Shown: positions 35,273 to 43,987 of the stretch, piece after piece
Position numbering within the stretch: the stretch's first letter is position 1
How the letters are laid out: every line of letters starts with the position of its first letter
Assembly (NCBI GenBank): GCA_036011305.1
Contig: DASCNA010000083.1
Location: 1 to 53,253, forward strand
Length of the DNA stretch: 53,253 nucleotides
Source: DASCNA01 sp036011305
GTDB lineage: Bacteria; Verrucomicrobiota; Lentisphaeria; Victivallales; GWF2-38-69
Direction: 5' to 3'
Translations under genes and position numbers: made by a program
The notes under the pieces: model-generated
Databases searched by the model: none
Told to the model about the DNA's origin: nothing
Seen by the model: the letters and a program-made list of their open reading frames with translations, nothing else

Positions 35273-35956
35273 TCAGTTAAAAAACTTATGTTTAATTAAT
35301 TTAGTAATTTTGTTATCTGCTTTATATATTTGACTTTTGGCTCCCAACACCATACCCCCATCTTCGACGTTTGCTACAACTGAAGCATCCATAGCTATAA
35401 ATACATCATGACCAATTTTTGTGAAATCCTTAACAGTAGAATTAACCCCTAAAAATGTTCTTTCACCAACAATACAATGTCCACAAATCACTACATGGGA
35501 ACTAATATAAACATGATTTTTAATTATACTTGCATGACCTAAATGATTACCACTCCAAATCATAACATTATCACCAATTTTAACTGTTGGTTGTATTGTT
35601 TGGTTTTCTAATATAAAACAATTTTCTCCTATACTCAAATCATCCCAAAAAGCAGACTTTGTACAAATATAAGATGCAAGCGAATAATTCAGCGATTTCA
35701 TTAAATCATACTTTTCACATCTAATCTTATTCAATTTTCTATAAGATAGTGCTACATGTGCCTGATATTGATCAGGTGGATAGAATGATTTAAGATCATC
35801 TAAAGGAATAACCGGTAAATTGCAGAAATGGGTATCTCCTATAAATTCATTATCTATAACAAATGCTACTACGTCATAACTGCTATCATTTGTAAAATAA
35901 TATTTAGCCAACTCTGCTATTTCGCCATTACCGAATATTATCAATTTATTATTCAT
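35273..35956 (-). CDS. NeuD/PglD-like acyltransferase
   Basis: 227 aa protein: an N-terminal Rossmann-like half (KLIIFGNGEIAELAKYYF) and a C-terminal left-handed beta-helix with hexapeptide repeats (SIGENCFILENQTIQPTVKI, HVYISSHVVICGHCIVGERT). NeuD O-acetylates sialic acid, and PglD N-acetylates the C4 amine of a UDP-4-amino sugar. Because the Pse pathway here lacks PseH, this enzyme, placed 10 nt after pseG, is the best candidate for that C4 N-acetylation. It could instead modify Pse itself. AGGAAA lies 7 nt before the ATG. Confidence 0.8.
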   Translation of the reverse strand: MNNKLIIFGNGEIAELAKYYFTNDSSYDVVAFVIDNEFIGDTHFCNLPVIPLDDLKSFYPPDQYQAHVALSYRKLNKIRCEKYDLMKSLNYSLASYICTKSAFWDDLSIGENCFILENQTIQPTVKIGDNVMIWSGNHLGHASIIKNHVYISSHVVICGHCIVGERTFLGVNSTVKDFTKIGHDVFIAMDASVVANVEDGGMVLGAKSQIYKADNKITKLIKHKFFN

Positions 35957-35965
35957 TATTATTTC

Positions 35966-37048
35966 CTATTTGATTTTTTTTATTCTTGATACTATTCGTT
36001 TTGAACCCTTCTCATCAATAAAAGTTCTTGAATTAATAAACATATTATTTCTTATATCATAATCATTTATAATTTCTTTTATAGCTGAAGCTAGGTAATT
36101 GTTTGAAAGATCCTTCCCAAAACCTAAATGTATCAATGAATTGCTTTTTGCAAATTTATTCATAAGAGGAACATGATATTTATACAAAGATAAAGCTAAT
36201 GTTGGAGTTCGTAATAGTGCTGATTCATATTTTGTTAAACCACTTGATAAAATAGACAGATCCGACCATAGCATAAGTTCAGCCATATTTGAACAGTTGT
36301 CATAAGCTTTACAATTGAAAGCAGCATTATTTGCATTTTTTTTGATTTTTTCGTTAATAGTTTTATTAAAGCATGATCCAAGAACCACTTTGACATTTAG
36401 TTCTGTATCTCCTATCAAATTAATAGTAGAGAGGATTTTCTCAGTATATCCATATGGGTCACTACCTCCCATAGAAATCAAAATATTTGTTGCTTTATTT
36501 TTGATTTTTTTCCTTGCATTAATTTTTTTAGTAAATTCTTTTCTAAAAGTAAAATATTTTATTCCTAAAAGTAATTTATCTTTAGAAATTTTATATTCTT
36601 TTTCATGGGCTCCAAAATATGGTATTATAATCAAATCGGCAGATACATCAAATTTTCTGGATAAACAATCTTCTTCCAGCCCATCAAACATAACAACCCT
36701 ACTCCTTTCTTTTAGGAGTGAAATATAATTATTGTATTCGTAAAAATTTTTACAAAAAACAGGGTTACTTAAGTCCGTTATTATTATATCAGTTTTAAAT
36801 TTTTTAATGCAATCATTAATATAGGGAATTTCATCTATCAATTGCAAATTAGAAGGTAACAAAAAAATATTACTCTCTTCGCTAATCAATGAATAATCTT
36901 TCGCACAATCTCTCAAAATAAAGCAGGAGTGAACATTTTCATTAGATAGCTCTTCTGCAAGTGTTTTACATCGTATTAAATGGCCTAATCCAACCTCATT
37001 TGATACATCTACTCGAAAAGCAATATTTTTAATTCCTTGTCTAAGCAA
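35966..37048 (-). CDS. pseG: UDP-2,4-diacetamido-2,4,6-trideoxy-beta-L-altropyranose hydrolase
   Basis: 360 aa protein of the PseG family, which removes UDP from the pseudaminic acid precursor. The diagnostic motif is FRVDVSNEVGLGHLIRCKTL, with the catalytic histidine at H23. ILISMGGSDPYGYTEKIL is the MurG-like UDP-binding loop and SSGLTKYESALLRTPTLAL the matching donor-site segment. No ATG is in frame; the start is TTG at 37048, 3 nt after the pseI stop, with TAGG close by, so translation is coupled. It is longer than the Campylobacter enzyme but contains no PseH domain. Confidence 0.86.
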   Translation of the reverse strand: MLRQGIKNIAFRVDVSNEVGLGHLIRCKTLAEELSNENVHSCFILRDCAKDYSLISEESNIFLLPSNLQLIDEIPYINDCIKKFKTDIIITDLSNPVFCKNFYEYNNYISLLKERSRVVMFDGLEEDCLSRKFDVSADLIIIPYFGAHEKEYKISKDKLLLGIKYFTFRKEFTKKINARKKIKNKATNILISMGGSDPYGYTEKILSTINLIGDTELNVKVVLGSCFNKTINEKIKKNANNAAFNCKAYDNCSNMAELMLWSDLSILSSGLTKYESALLRTPTLALSLYKYHVPLMNKFAKSNSLIHLGFGKDLSNNYLASAIKEIINDYDIRNNMFINSRTFIDEKGSKRIVSRIKKIK

Positions 37049-37051
37049 ACT

Positions 37052-38113
37052 CTAACCTATCATATTCCAATTCAAAGGGGTATTTTTATTAATATTTCTA
37101 TTAATTTTCTTTCCTATAATTATATCATAATACTTAACAGACAAACCAAATCCAGGCCGTATCGACTTCAAATTAAGTTCTGAAAAAACATCTCCAGAAT
37201 TCATGTCTTCTGTAATATATAGAGACCTTCTGCTTTCTAAAGATTTTTTTTCATCTTCAAAAGCACCATAAAAAATACAACCTAAAGATTTCCATGCTCT
37301 TTTAGATTCGACAATTAAATTTTTCATTTCATTTTTTTCTAACGAAAATTCTGCATCAAACCCACCATCGTCCCTTAATAATGTGAAATGCTTTTCAATA
37401 ACCGTTGCACCAAAGGCAATGCTGGCAAGAGCAACTCCTGTACCTAACGTATGATCGGAAAGTCCAACCTGTATATTAAAAAGATCTTGCATGTGCGGAA
37501 TAGTTGAGATATTACAGTTAGCCGCATTAGCTGGATATGTACTTGTACATTTTAATAAAATTAAATCTTTACATCCAGCATTTTCAATGATTTTTACTGA
37601 TTCATATAACTCATTTATAGTAGCCATTCCTGTTGACATAATTATTGGTTTTTTTTTTGAAGCTATATATTCGATTAACTTTGTGTCAACATTTTCAAAA
37701 GATGCGATTTTATATGCCGGAGTATTTAATTCTTCTAAAAAATCTACTGCACTTTTATCAAAAGGCGTACTGAAACATATAATTCCTTTTTCTCTACATC
37801 TCTTGAAAATTTCTTTATGCCAACTCCATGGTGTAGATGCTTTTTGATATAATTCATAATACGACATTTTATTCCATTTTTTGTCAGGTGTTTTTAATAA
37901 AAAATTTTTATCTTTTGAATTCAATGTCATTGTATCTGCAGTGTAAGTTTGCAATTTTATAGCATGAGCTCCTATTTCCGCAGCAGCATCTACTATTTTA
38001 ATCATTCGCTCTAGACTGCCATTATGATTTGCTGAAACCTCAGCAATAATAAATGGTTCAAAATCCTTTCCAATATAATGATTTTTAAGCTTTATATTTT
38101 TAGAAAAACTCAT
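37052..38113 (-). CDS. pseI: pseudaminic acid synthase
   Basis: NeuB/PseI-type synthase, condensing the 6-deoxy-AltdiNAc sugar with phosphoenolpyruvate. The TIM barrel starts with FIIAEVSANHNGSLERMI, HAIKLQTYTADTMTL and IICFSTPFDKSAVDFL. KPIIMSTGMATINEL and LLKCTSTYPANAANCNIS follow, then GLSDHTLGTGVALASIAFGA and VIEKHFTLLRD. The C-terminal SAF-like antifreeze domain is included. I place the start at 38113, because AAGGGG lies 6 nt before that ATG, inside the leader of the alternative start at 38137. Located between the decayed pseF and pseG. Confidence 0.9.
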   Translation of the reverse strand: MSFSKNIKLKNHYIGKDFEPFIIAEVSANHNGSLERMIKIVDAAAEIGAHAIKLQTYTADTMTLNSKDKNFLLKTPDKKWNKMSYYELYQKASTPWSWHKEIFKRCREKGIICFSTPFDKSAVDFLEELNTPAYKIASFENVDTKLIEYIASKKKPIIMSTGMATINELYESVKIIENAGCKDLILLKCTSTYPANAANCNISTIPHMQDLFNIQVGLSDHTLGTGVALASIAFGATVIEKHFTLLRDDGGFDAEFSLEKNEMKNLIVESKRAWKSLGCIFYGAFEDEKKSLESRRSLYITEDMNSGDVFSELNLKSIRPGFGLSVKYYDIIIGKKINRNINKNTPLNWNMIG

Positions 38114-38364
38114 ATTTTCCCCTTTACATATTTTCAACTAATATCGTTCATTATTGTGTATTTAAAATCAGTTTACAAAGTAAAATATTCTCCAAGTAGA
38201 ATTAGGAGTATTCTGCAGAAACTTTGATTTGTTTATAAAAAGACATCACATGTTCCCAGCAAAGCCGATAGAGTAAGGCAAGAAAAATTTATTAACATTA
38301 GATTTTCAATTATTCTAGGATAAAAATAAAAACTCTATTCATACTGGTTAATTCGAAAACCATT
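38114..38364. other. intergenic stretch before pseI
   Basis: About 250 nt between the pseF remnant and pseI. I see no open reading frame above 25 codons with family resemblance, and no clear hairpin. It may be further decayed cytidylyltransferase sequence, as the intact gene would extend over about 690 nt. Confidence 0.45.
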
Positions 38365-38536
38365 TTAATTTAGGTATATTTCATCAGAATCAGTAAAAGT
38401 AATGACTCTATCAAATAGTTTCGAGTTTAATGCAAGTTCAATTGTGCATGAAATAATATATTTATCTAAAATTTTTTAATATTTTTTTAGGTGTTTTTTT
38501 ATTTCCACCTCTGGCAGGGATAATACAAATCTTCAT
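38365..38536 (-). pseudogene. decayed N-terminal pseF (cytidylyltransferase) remnant
   Basis: Starts with an ATG at 38536, 1 nt after the pseC stop. The first 24 codons read MKICIIPARGGNKKTPKKIL, clearly the CTP-binding start of a CMP-sugar synthetase, and stop at 38462-38464. A shift of one base continues the homology as DKYIISCTIELALNSKLFD, then RVITFTDSDEI, matching HKPIIQYSIEAAIKSNLFD and KIIVSTDSNEI of the intact gene at 31942-32634. It then stops at 38365-38367. The R-I and K residues of the RGGSKRIP motif are partly changed. The gene is broken and cannot make enzyme. Its position after pseC is the usual place of pseF in pseB-C-F-G-I operons. Confidence 0.85.
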
Positions 38537-38537
38537 T

Positions 38538-39650
38538 TTATTTACAAACATCTTTAATAGTATTTATAACATAAGTTTGATCATTATCAGTCAGTCCAGG
38601 ATACATTGACAGTGATAATATCTGTTCATATACCTTTTCAGATATAGGGCAATCACCATTCTTTGTCCCAAGATTTTTTTTGTAATATGGATGAAGGTGA
38701 ACAGGGATATAATGGACATTAACACCAATGCCAGATTTACGTAGTTTATTAAAAACTCCATCTCTATTAGGGACTTTTACAACATACAAATGATAAGCAT
38801 TAAACACATTACTTTTATTTACCAAAGGTCTAATATTTATATTTTGAAAAGCTATATCATATTTGTCTGCAATTTCATTTCTACGTTTCAGCCAATCAGG
38901 TAGCTTTTTTAGTTGAGATATACCAAGAGCACACTGAATATCTGTAATTCGGTAATTAAATCCCAAACTCGTCATTTCATAGAACCAATTCCCCTGTTCT
39001 TCTCTTTGACTATGATCTGTTGTAATGCCATGATTTCTAAAAAGGCAAAGCTTCTCATAATATTCAGAATTGTTAGTAGTTACAATACCTCCCTCTCCTG
39101 TTGTTATATGTTTAACAGGATGAAAACTAAAACAGGTCATATCAGCTAAAGAACCGATTTTTTCTCCTTTATATTCCGCACCGAGTGCGTGACATCCGTC
39201 AGATATATGAATTAGATTATGCTTATTGCATATTTTCTTTACTGAATCATAATTGCAAGGTTGACCAGCATAGTCTACAGTAACAATAGCCTTTGTTTTA
39301 TCTGTAACTTTTTCTTCTATTTTACTGGCATCTATTAGTAAAGTATTTTCTTCGATATCAACAAAAACTGGCATTGCACCCATATACAAAATTGCATTTG
39401 AGGATGCCGCAAAGGTCATAGGAGTAGTAATAACTTCATCATCCTGTTTAATTCCTGCAGCAAACATAGCGCAATGTAGTGCAGCAGTACCGCTGGAAAC
39501 AGCAACAGAATATTTATTATTTACAAAAGAGGCAATTGCCTCTTCAAATTCATCAACCTTTGGACCAGTTGTCAACCAGTCTGACTTTAAAACATCAATA
39601 ACTGCCTGAATGTCGTCATCGTCTATAGTTTGTTTACCGTAAGGAATCAT
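38538..39650 (-). CDS. pseC: UDP-4-amino-4,6-dideoxy-N-acetyl-beta-L-altrosamine transaminase
   Basis: 370 aa PLP-dependent aminotransferase. It starts MIPYGKQTIDDDDIQAV; LKSDWLTTGPKV, SSGTAALHCAMFAAG (phosphate), HISDGCHALGAEYKG (PLP Asp), and K180 in FSFHPVKHITTGEGG (Schiff base) all fit PseC, as does GVNVHYIPVHLHPYYKK near the C terminus. It aminates the 4-keto sugar made by PseB. The upstream leader is a heptad repeat array without an obvious ribosome site. Downstream, 1 nt away, is the pseF remnant. Confidence 0.9.
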   Translation of the reverse strand: MIPYGKQTIDDDDIQAVIDVLKSDWLTTGPKVDEFEEAIASFVNNKYSVAVSSGTAALHCAMFAAGIKQDDEVITTPMTFAASSNAILYMGAMPVFVDIEENTLLIDASKIEEKVTDKTKAIVTVDYAGQPCNYDSVKKICNKHNLIHISDGCHALGAEYKGEKIGSLADMTCFSFHPVKHITTGEGGIVTTNNSEYYEKLCLFRNHGITTDHSQREEQGNWFYEMTSLGFNYRITDIQCALGISQLKKLPDWLKRRNEIADKYDIAFQNINIRPLVNKSNVFNAYHLYVVKVPNRDGVFNKLRKSGIGVNVHYIPVHLHPYYKKNLGTKNGDCPISEKVYEQILSLSMYPGLTDNDQTYVINTIKDVCK

Positions 39651-39974
39651 ATGGGAATGTTAAAAGTTAAAAGTTAAATGTTAAATTTGAAAGATTAAAT
39701 ACTAAATTATAAAAGGATAAATTTTAAATGTTAAAACTGAGAACTGAGAACTGAGAACTGAGAACAAATGTTAAATGTTAAATTAGAAAACCGAAAACCG
39801 AAAACCGAAAACGTAAAGATTAAATTAGAAAACTAAAAGAAGAAAGGTTGAATGCTAAATTATAAAAGGATTAAATGTTAAATTAGAAAACCGAAACCAA
39901 AAGTAGAAAGAATTAATACTAAATTATAAATGTTAAAAGTTAAATTTGAAAACTTAAAGAAAAATGTTAAAAAA
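39651..39974. repeat. heptad-periodic intergenic repeat array
   Basis: About 320 nt made almost wholly of seven-base units in phase, with the unit changing along the array: GTTAAAA and GTTAAAT copies, then four CTGAGAA units, three CCGAAAA units, and further TTGAAAA/ATTAAAT-type units. The common pattern is an A triplet in the second half of each heptamer. It separates the four-helix-bundle gene from pseC and forms the 5' leader of pseC. The same 7-nt rhythm is seen near 45128-45150, 43842-43880, 48786-48830 and 49195-49220. Confidence 0.85.
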
Positions 39975-40334
39975 TTATTTTCTGGAATTTTTTGAGATAG
40001 TAGTGAATATTGCTAACAGTTCAGTAGCTTCTTGATGTAAATATGTAGTTTTTACCTTATCACCAATATTTGATTCAATAAATAACTCCAACCAATATTG
40101 CGTTTCAGAAGATTCTTTTAATACAATACCTATTTTATGAATAAAATCATTTCTTGATTCTGCTCTGTTTGCTTCTCTATAGTTTGCACCAATACTTGTT
40201 CCAGCTTTCAACAATTGATTAACAAGTATTTTATTATATCCTGTATAAGGTACATTTTTAATAAAATTAATTATCTCTAAGGCAAAGTTTTTTGTCCTCT
40301 CTTCCAAATCGTATTTATAATTTTTTTCATTCAC
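39975..40334 (-). CDS. four helix bundle protein (S23/IVS family)
   Basis: 119 aa, nearly all helical protein of the family first described as encoded in intervening sequences of 23S rRNA (TIGR02436). YDLEERTKNFALEIINFIKN, LVNQLLKAGTSIGANYREAN (the conserved AGTSIGANYxEA signature), NDFIHKIGIVLKESSETQYW and LLAIFTTISKN follow the family pattern. It starts with GTG; no clear ribosome site is visible. It lies between pseB and pseC and is bordered by the heptad array. Role in the cell unknown; it is probably unrelated to glycan synthesis. Confidence 0.88.
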   Translation of the reverse strand: MNEKNYKYDLEERTKNFALEIINFIKNVPYTGYNKILVNQLLKAGTSIGANYREANRAESRNDFIHKIGIVLKESSETQYWLELFIESNIGDKVKTTYLHQEATELLAIFTTISKNSRK

Positions 40335-40422
40335 TATTATTTTATTTCAATTTTTGCATTTTGTTTTTTGTTAAGAGTAAAATTAAGAGGTATTTGTTTT
40401 ATCTTTTTTATAATTTAACATT

Positions 40423-41406
40423 TTAAATTAATTCTATCAATTTTCTCAATTCTTCAACTGTCAAAAATTTATCATTATTGTTACTATTATAGTTGAAGCC
40501 GTATTCGCACATCTTGCCGCCTTTAGCAATCCACTTATCCATGATAATATTTCCTGATGGGAGGATGACAAAGTAATCTTTCATTTCTATTGTGTTTAGA
40601 GCATCAGTATAAGTAATCATTTCTTCGTGGATTTTTTCTCCTGGACGGATTCCTGTGATTTTAACTTTACATTCAGGAGCAATAGCATTTGCAACATCTA
40701 TTATATTATAAGATGATATTTTAGGAACAAATAACTCTCCACCATGCATTTCTTTGAAGGCAAGTAGTACTAAATCGACTCCTTCCTGCAATGTGATATT
40801 AAAGCGGGTCATTTTTTTATCAGTTACAGTAAGAATGCCACTTTTCTTTTGATTAATAAAAAATGGGATAACTGATCCTCTACTTCCCATTACATTACCG
40901 TATCGAACTACAGAGAATGCGATGTTGTGTTTACCAGAATAGTTATTCGCTGCAATAAAAAGCTTATCTGAGCATAATTTAGTAGCTCCGTAAAGGTTAA
41001 TCGGTGCAGCAGCTTTATCTGTACTTAGAGCTACAACTTTTTGTACTTTATTTGCGATGCAAGCATCAATGACATTCTGACCACCAAACACATTAGTTTT
41101 TACCGCTTCAAAAGGATTATATTCACAAGCTGGAACCTGTTTTAATGCAGCAGAGTGCACCACATAATCTACATCTTCCATAGCAAATTTTAATCGTTCT
41201 AAATCCCTTACATCTCCAATAAAAAAACGAGTTATATCTTTAAATTTTATAAAATCTAAACTGTTTGACATTTCAAACTGTTTTAACTCATCCCTACTAT
41301 AAATTATCACTTTCTTTGGTTTATAATTATCCAAAAGTGTTTTAATAAATTTCTTACCAAAGGATCCAGTACCACCTGTTACTAAAATTGTTTTATTGTT
41401 AAACAT
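40423..41406 (-). CDS. pseB: UDP-N-acetylglucosamine 4,6-dehydratase (inverting)
   Basis: First Pse enzyme: makes the 4-keto-6-deoxy-altro sugar from UDP-GlcNAc. MFNNKTILVTGGTGSFGKKF is the NADP site; LSTDKAAAPINLYGATK contains the catalytic D and K, and Y-x3-K. VVRYGNVMGSRGSVIPFF and GIRPGEKIHEEMIT are strong family signatures. I give the ATG at 41406; a GTG at 41424 (adding MENSEI) with GAGG 12 nt before it is an alternative. The intergenic gap of about 390 nt before it suggests its own promoter or regulator site. Confidence 0.9.
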   Translation of the reverse strand: MFNNKTILVTGGTGSFGKKFIKTLLDNYKPKKVIIYSRDELKQFEMSNSLDFIKFKDITRFFIGDVRDLERLKFAMEDVDYVVHSAALKQVPACEYNPFEAVKTNVFGGQNVIDACIANKVQKVVALSTDKAAAPINLYGATKLCSDKLFIAANNYSGKHNIAFSVVRYGNVMGSRGSVIPFFINQKKSGILTVTDKKMTRFNITLQEGVDLVLLAFKEMHGGELFVPKISSYNIIDVANAIAPECKVKITGIRPGEKIHEEMITYTDALNTIEMKDYFVILPSGNIIMDKWIAKGGKMCEYGFNYNSNNNDKFLTVEELRKLIELI

Positions 41407-41424
41407 AATTTCACTATTTTCCAC

Positions 41425-41817
41425 TATTTATATAAACCTCAATAATTCCTCATTTATCTGAATTTTGCAACATTTAAGTTTATTTTCTTTTAGATTTTAA
41501 TTGAATCAAAAGAATAATCTTTTCCGCAATTCTACAGCTCCGCCACATCAATTCTAAAATATTTCAAGAAAATTTAGATAAAAAATAACCATTCAGAACT
41601 AGATTAACTTTTACTTATTTACTTATAATAAAGTAATTAATTTAAACCTATTCCCAAAAAAAACCAACCATGAATTTCACTTGAGGCAAATTCCATTTAT
41701 TTAGGAGAATTGAATTGCATTTTCCCTAACATGAAACTAATAGTTATGTAGCATTAAATTTATCATATACTACGTCTAACATTTGGTTAAAATTATGTCA
41801 TCTTAAAAGTATTGTTT
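41425..41817. promoter_or_regulatory. long leader of the pse block with ops-like element and direct repeat
   Basis: About 390 nt without a gene before pseB. On the sense (minus) strand the only GC-rich spot reads GTGGCGGAGCTGTAGA (41531-41546), which resembles but does not match the ops core GGCGGTAGCGTG used by RfaH-like factors. It is flanked by a direct repeat of TAGAATTG at 41527-41534 and 41549-41556, 22 bp apart. No clear -35/-10 pair was found. The function is speculative. Confidence 0.35.
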
Positions 41818-42576
41818 TTATATTTTTCTATAGATGAAAGTTCTTAGTTTTATGTTTAATACATGGATAAGAAAATGTATCCTATTACCATATTCATGTG
41901 ATATGGTTAACTCCTCATTAAACTGTTTTTCAAAGTAATTTTCACTAATTGACTCATTATGCCGTCTAAATGATGCTAAGTTTTTTCTTAAATGTATAGC
42001 TGGAGCTATATTTGCCATTTTCAACCAAAGTTCATAATCCCAGGCTGCCTTGTAATTTGCATTAAGATTACTGCTTACTTCTCGCCATAAGCTCATTTTC
42101 CAAAATGTTGCAGGCTGGTTTATGAAATTTTCGCATAGCAGGATATTTTTTGAATAATAATACCCAACAAAGTTTTTATACCATGTTATAAATTTTCTGA
42201 TTTCAATATTATTTTCATTTATTATTTTACACCTACCATAAAGCCATTGGACTTTGGGATTTTTCTGAAATAAATCAACAACTTTCTGCAAGGTTCCAGG
42301 ATCAAAAGTATCATCAGAATTCAACCAGCATCCAATATCCCCGGTAGCCATCTTCATACCATTATTAATGGCTTCTTGAGGTGAACTGTCCTTTTGTGAA
42401 ACTACGATTATATCATCTCCATATTCCTTTAAAACATCTAATGTTCTATCTGTTGAACAACCATCACGGACTATATATTCAAGTATAAAATCACCTTTTT
42501 GAGAGAGAATACTTTCAACCGTTTCTCTTATGAATTTTTCACTGTTAAGTGTTGCTGTTATTACACTTATTTTCAT
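41818..42576 (-). CDS. glycosyltransferase family 2
   Basis: 252 aa GT-A enzyme. MKISVITATLNSEKFIRETV is the fold start, IVRDGCSTDRTLDVL the second strand and IGCWLNSDDTF the SDD metal site. AAWDYELWLKMA provides the later acidic pair. It ends before the long pseB leader, and starts 22 nt after the DUF2304 gene. It may be part of the assembly pathway or of a side-chain module with the DPM-like GT2. Confidence 0.87.
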   Translation of the reverse strand: MKISVITATLNSEKFIRETVESILSQKGDFILEYIVRDGCSTDRTLDVLKEYGDDIIVVSQKDSSPQEAINNGMKMATGDIGCWLNSDDTFDPGTLQKVVDLFQKNPKVQWLYGRCKIINENNIEIRKFITWYKNFVGYYYSKNILLCENFINQPATFWKMSLWREVSSNLNANYKAAWDYELWLKMANIAPAIHLRKNLASFRRHNESISENYFEKQFNEELTISHEYGNRIHFLIHVLNIKLRTFIYRKI

Positions 42577-42598
42577 TATAATTTACACCCAAATACCA

Positions 42599-43006
42599 CT
42601 ATATTACTCTTGTTTTTTTAACCTTTTTAACTGTTTCAACTGTTGTTTCAGATTTAGCGATATTACCTGCTATTTTATCTATTTCATATTTTAATAATGA
42701 AACTTCCTGAATAAGAATTTTCATCTGTTTTGATCTATTTGAAAGGGATATAGAAAAATGAATACATATTAATATCAGGAAAAAGATTAAAAGCAATGCC
42801 AAAAATGTTGGAGAATAATAAATCCCAATTAAATGAGACAGTACATCAATTATATGGTAGTTTGACGCAATAATGATAAATAGTATGCTCAGGATTATCC
42901 AGATTAAAGAATATGACTCCTGAAGCCTTTTTTTTCTTACCTGATTAACTACAAATAACAAAAACAGGATACTTACGATCACAGCAATAATAGAAACTCT
43001 ATCCAT
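42599..43006 (-). CDS. DUF2304 membrane protein
   Basis: About 135 aa protein with three membrane helices (VSIIAVIVSILFLLFVVNQV, LIWIILSILFIIIASNYHII, PTFLALLLIFFLILICIHFS), ending in a hydrophilic helix. This is the DUF2304 pattern; members usually stand next to a polyprenyl-phosphate-sugar synthase-like GT2, as here. The start at 43006 is preferred over GTG 43012, since AGAGGTG lies just before it. Likely an accessory of the adjacent GT2 enzyme. No measured function is known to me. Confidence 0.8.
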   Translation of the reverse strand: MDRVSIIAVIVSILFLLFVVNQVRKKRLQESYSLIWIILSILFIIIASNYHIIDVLSHLIGIYYSPTFLALLLIFFLILICIHFSISLSNRSKQMKILIQEVSLLKYEIDKIAGNIAKSETTVETVKKVKKTRVI

Positions 43007-43107
43007 ATTCACCTCTAATTAAACAAGCATAATTTTATTGTTCATAAAGTTTAAGCTTTTTAGCGCAAATTCAATATTTACACAAAATATAGCTCTGACA
43101 CAAATCT

Positions 43108-43872
43108 TCATTTTTTAATTTTAGGACGAATAGCCACCATGAATATCGAAAATGTAACTTTCAACATATAATATACAGATTTCAAACTGCTAATAGAGGA
43201 CCTTCCTCCTCCCCTTTCTTTCATTTTAACTCCTATTTCTTTAAGAATAAAATCATTTTTGCCCAATAAAATAATTTCTTCAGGTTCAGGATAATCAAAT
43301 GCAGGATAGTTATTAGCTAAAAAATCTATAAGTCTTCTGTTATAAGCTCTAAACCCCGAAGTACTGTCTTTTATATCCTGTTTAATTATTAATTTATTTA
43401 GTAAATTAAACCAGCGAATACCTATTCTTCTTAATAAAGTCGACCTGAATCCATCCTTTTTAGATACAAATCTTGATCCAATTACACAATCAGCTTCATT
43501 CTTCAATAGCGGTTCAAGCAGATTTAACCCAAATTCTGGAGGATGTTGTCCATCTCCATCTAGTCTTAACAAATACTCGAAATCATACTTTACAGCGTAT
43601 TTAAAACCAGTTTGAGCAGTACCACCAATTCCTAAATTTATAGGCAATTTTACTACTTCTGCTAAGCCAGTTTTTTCTATAAGGCTTCCACTAGAATCTG
43701 TCGAACAGTCATCAATAACAATAATTTTACAATCAGGTAATACATCGTGTATTTTTTTTATCAAATTAACTATACACTCTTCTTCATTATAACATGGGAT
43801 GATTACACATGTATTACCATATTTTGTTTGGGCTACTAGTTGTTGTTTATTGGTTAGTGATTGTTGGTTCAT
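43108..43872 (-). CDS. polyprenyl-phosphate sugar synthase-like GT2 (DPM1-like)
   Basis: About 254 aa GT2 enzyme. TCVIIPCYNEEECIVNLIKK, KIIVIDDCSTDSSGSL and LLRLDGDGQHPPEF (DxD) with IKDSTSGFRAYNRRLIDFL and KMKERGGGRSSI are the hallmarks of dolichol-phosphate-mannose synthase-like enzymes. It would move a sugar onto polyprenyl phosphate for use by a GT-C enzyme outside. The N terminus before YGNT (MNQQSLTNKQQLVAQTK) is encoded by heptad-periodic repeat DNA. The first in-frame codon is a TTG at 43881; I use the ATG at 43872. Confidence 0.83.
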   Translation of the reverse strand: MNQQSLTNKQQLVAQTKYGNTCVIIPCYNEEECIVNLIKKIHDVLPDCKIIVIDDCSTDSSGSLIEKTGLAEVVKLPINLGIGGTAQTGFKYAVKYDFEYLLRLDGDGQHPPEFGLNLLEPLLKNEADCVIGSRFVSKKDGFRSTLLRRIGIRWFNLLNKLIIKQDIKDSTSGFRAYNRRLIDFLANNYPAFDYPEPEEIILLGKNDFILKEIGVKMKERGGGRSSISSLKSVYYMLKVTFSIFMVAIRPKIKK

Positions 43873-43987
43873 AATAATCAATTGTCCGCAAATTATACTA
43901 ATTTATAAATAATCATTTAAAGGTTGCATATTTATTTGTAATTTATCATATTTGATTTTTATATAAAATAGCTGAACTTAAACATTT

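Noticed and set aside
38138..38537. Mobile element scar next to the pseF relic
   Set aside because: No inverted repeats, target duplication or transposase remains were found; only cytidylyltransferase homology.
39651..39974. CRISPR array between the four-helix-bundle gene and pseC
   Set aside because: Units are 7 nt and drift along the array; there are no constant 23-40 nt repeats with unique spacers and no cas genes.
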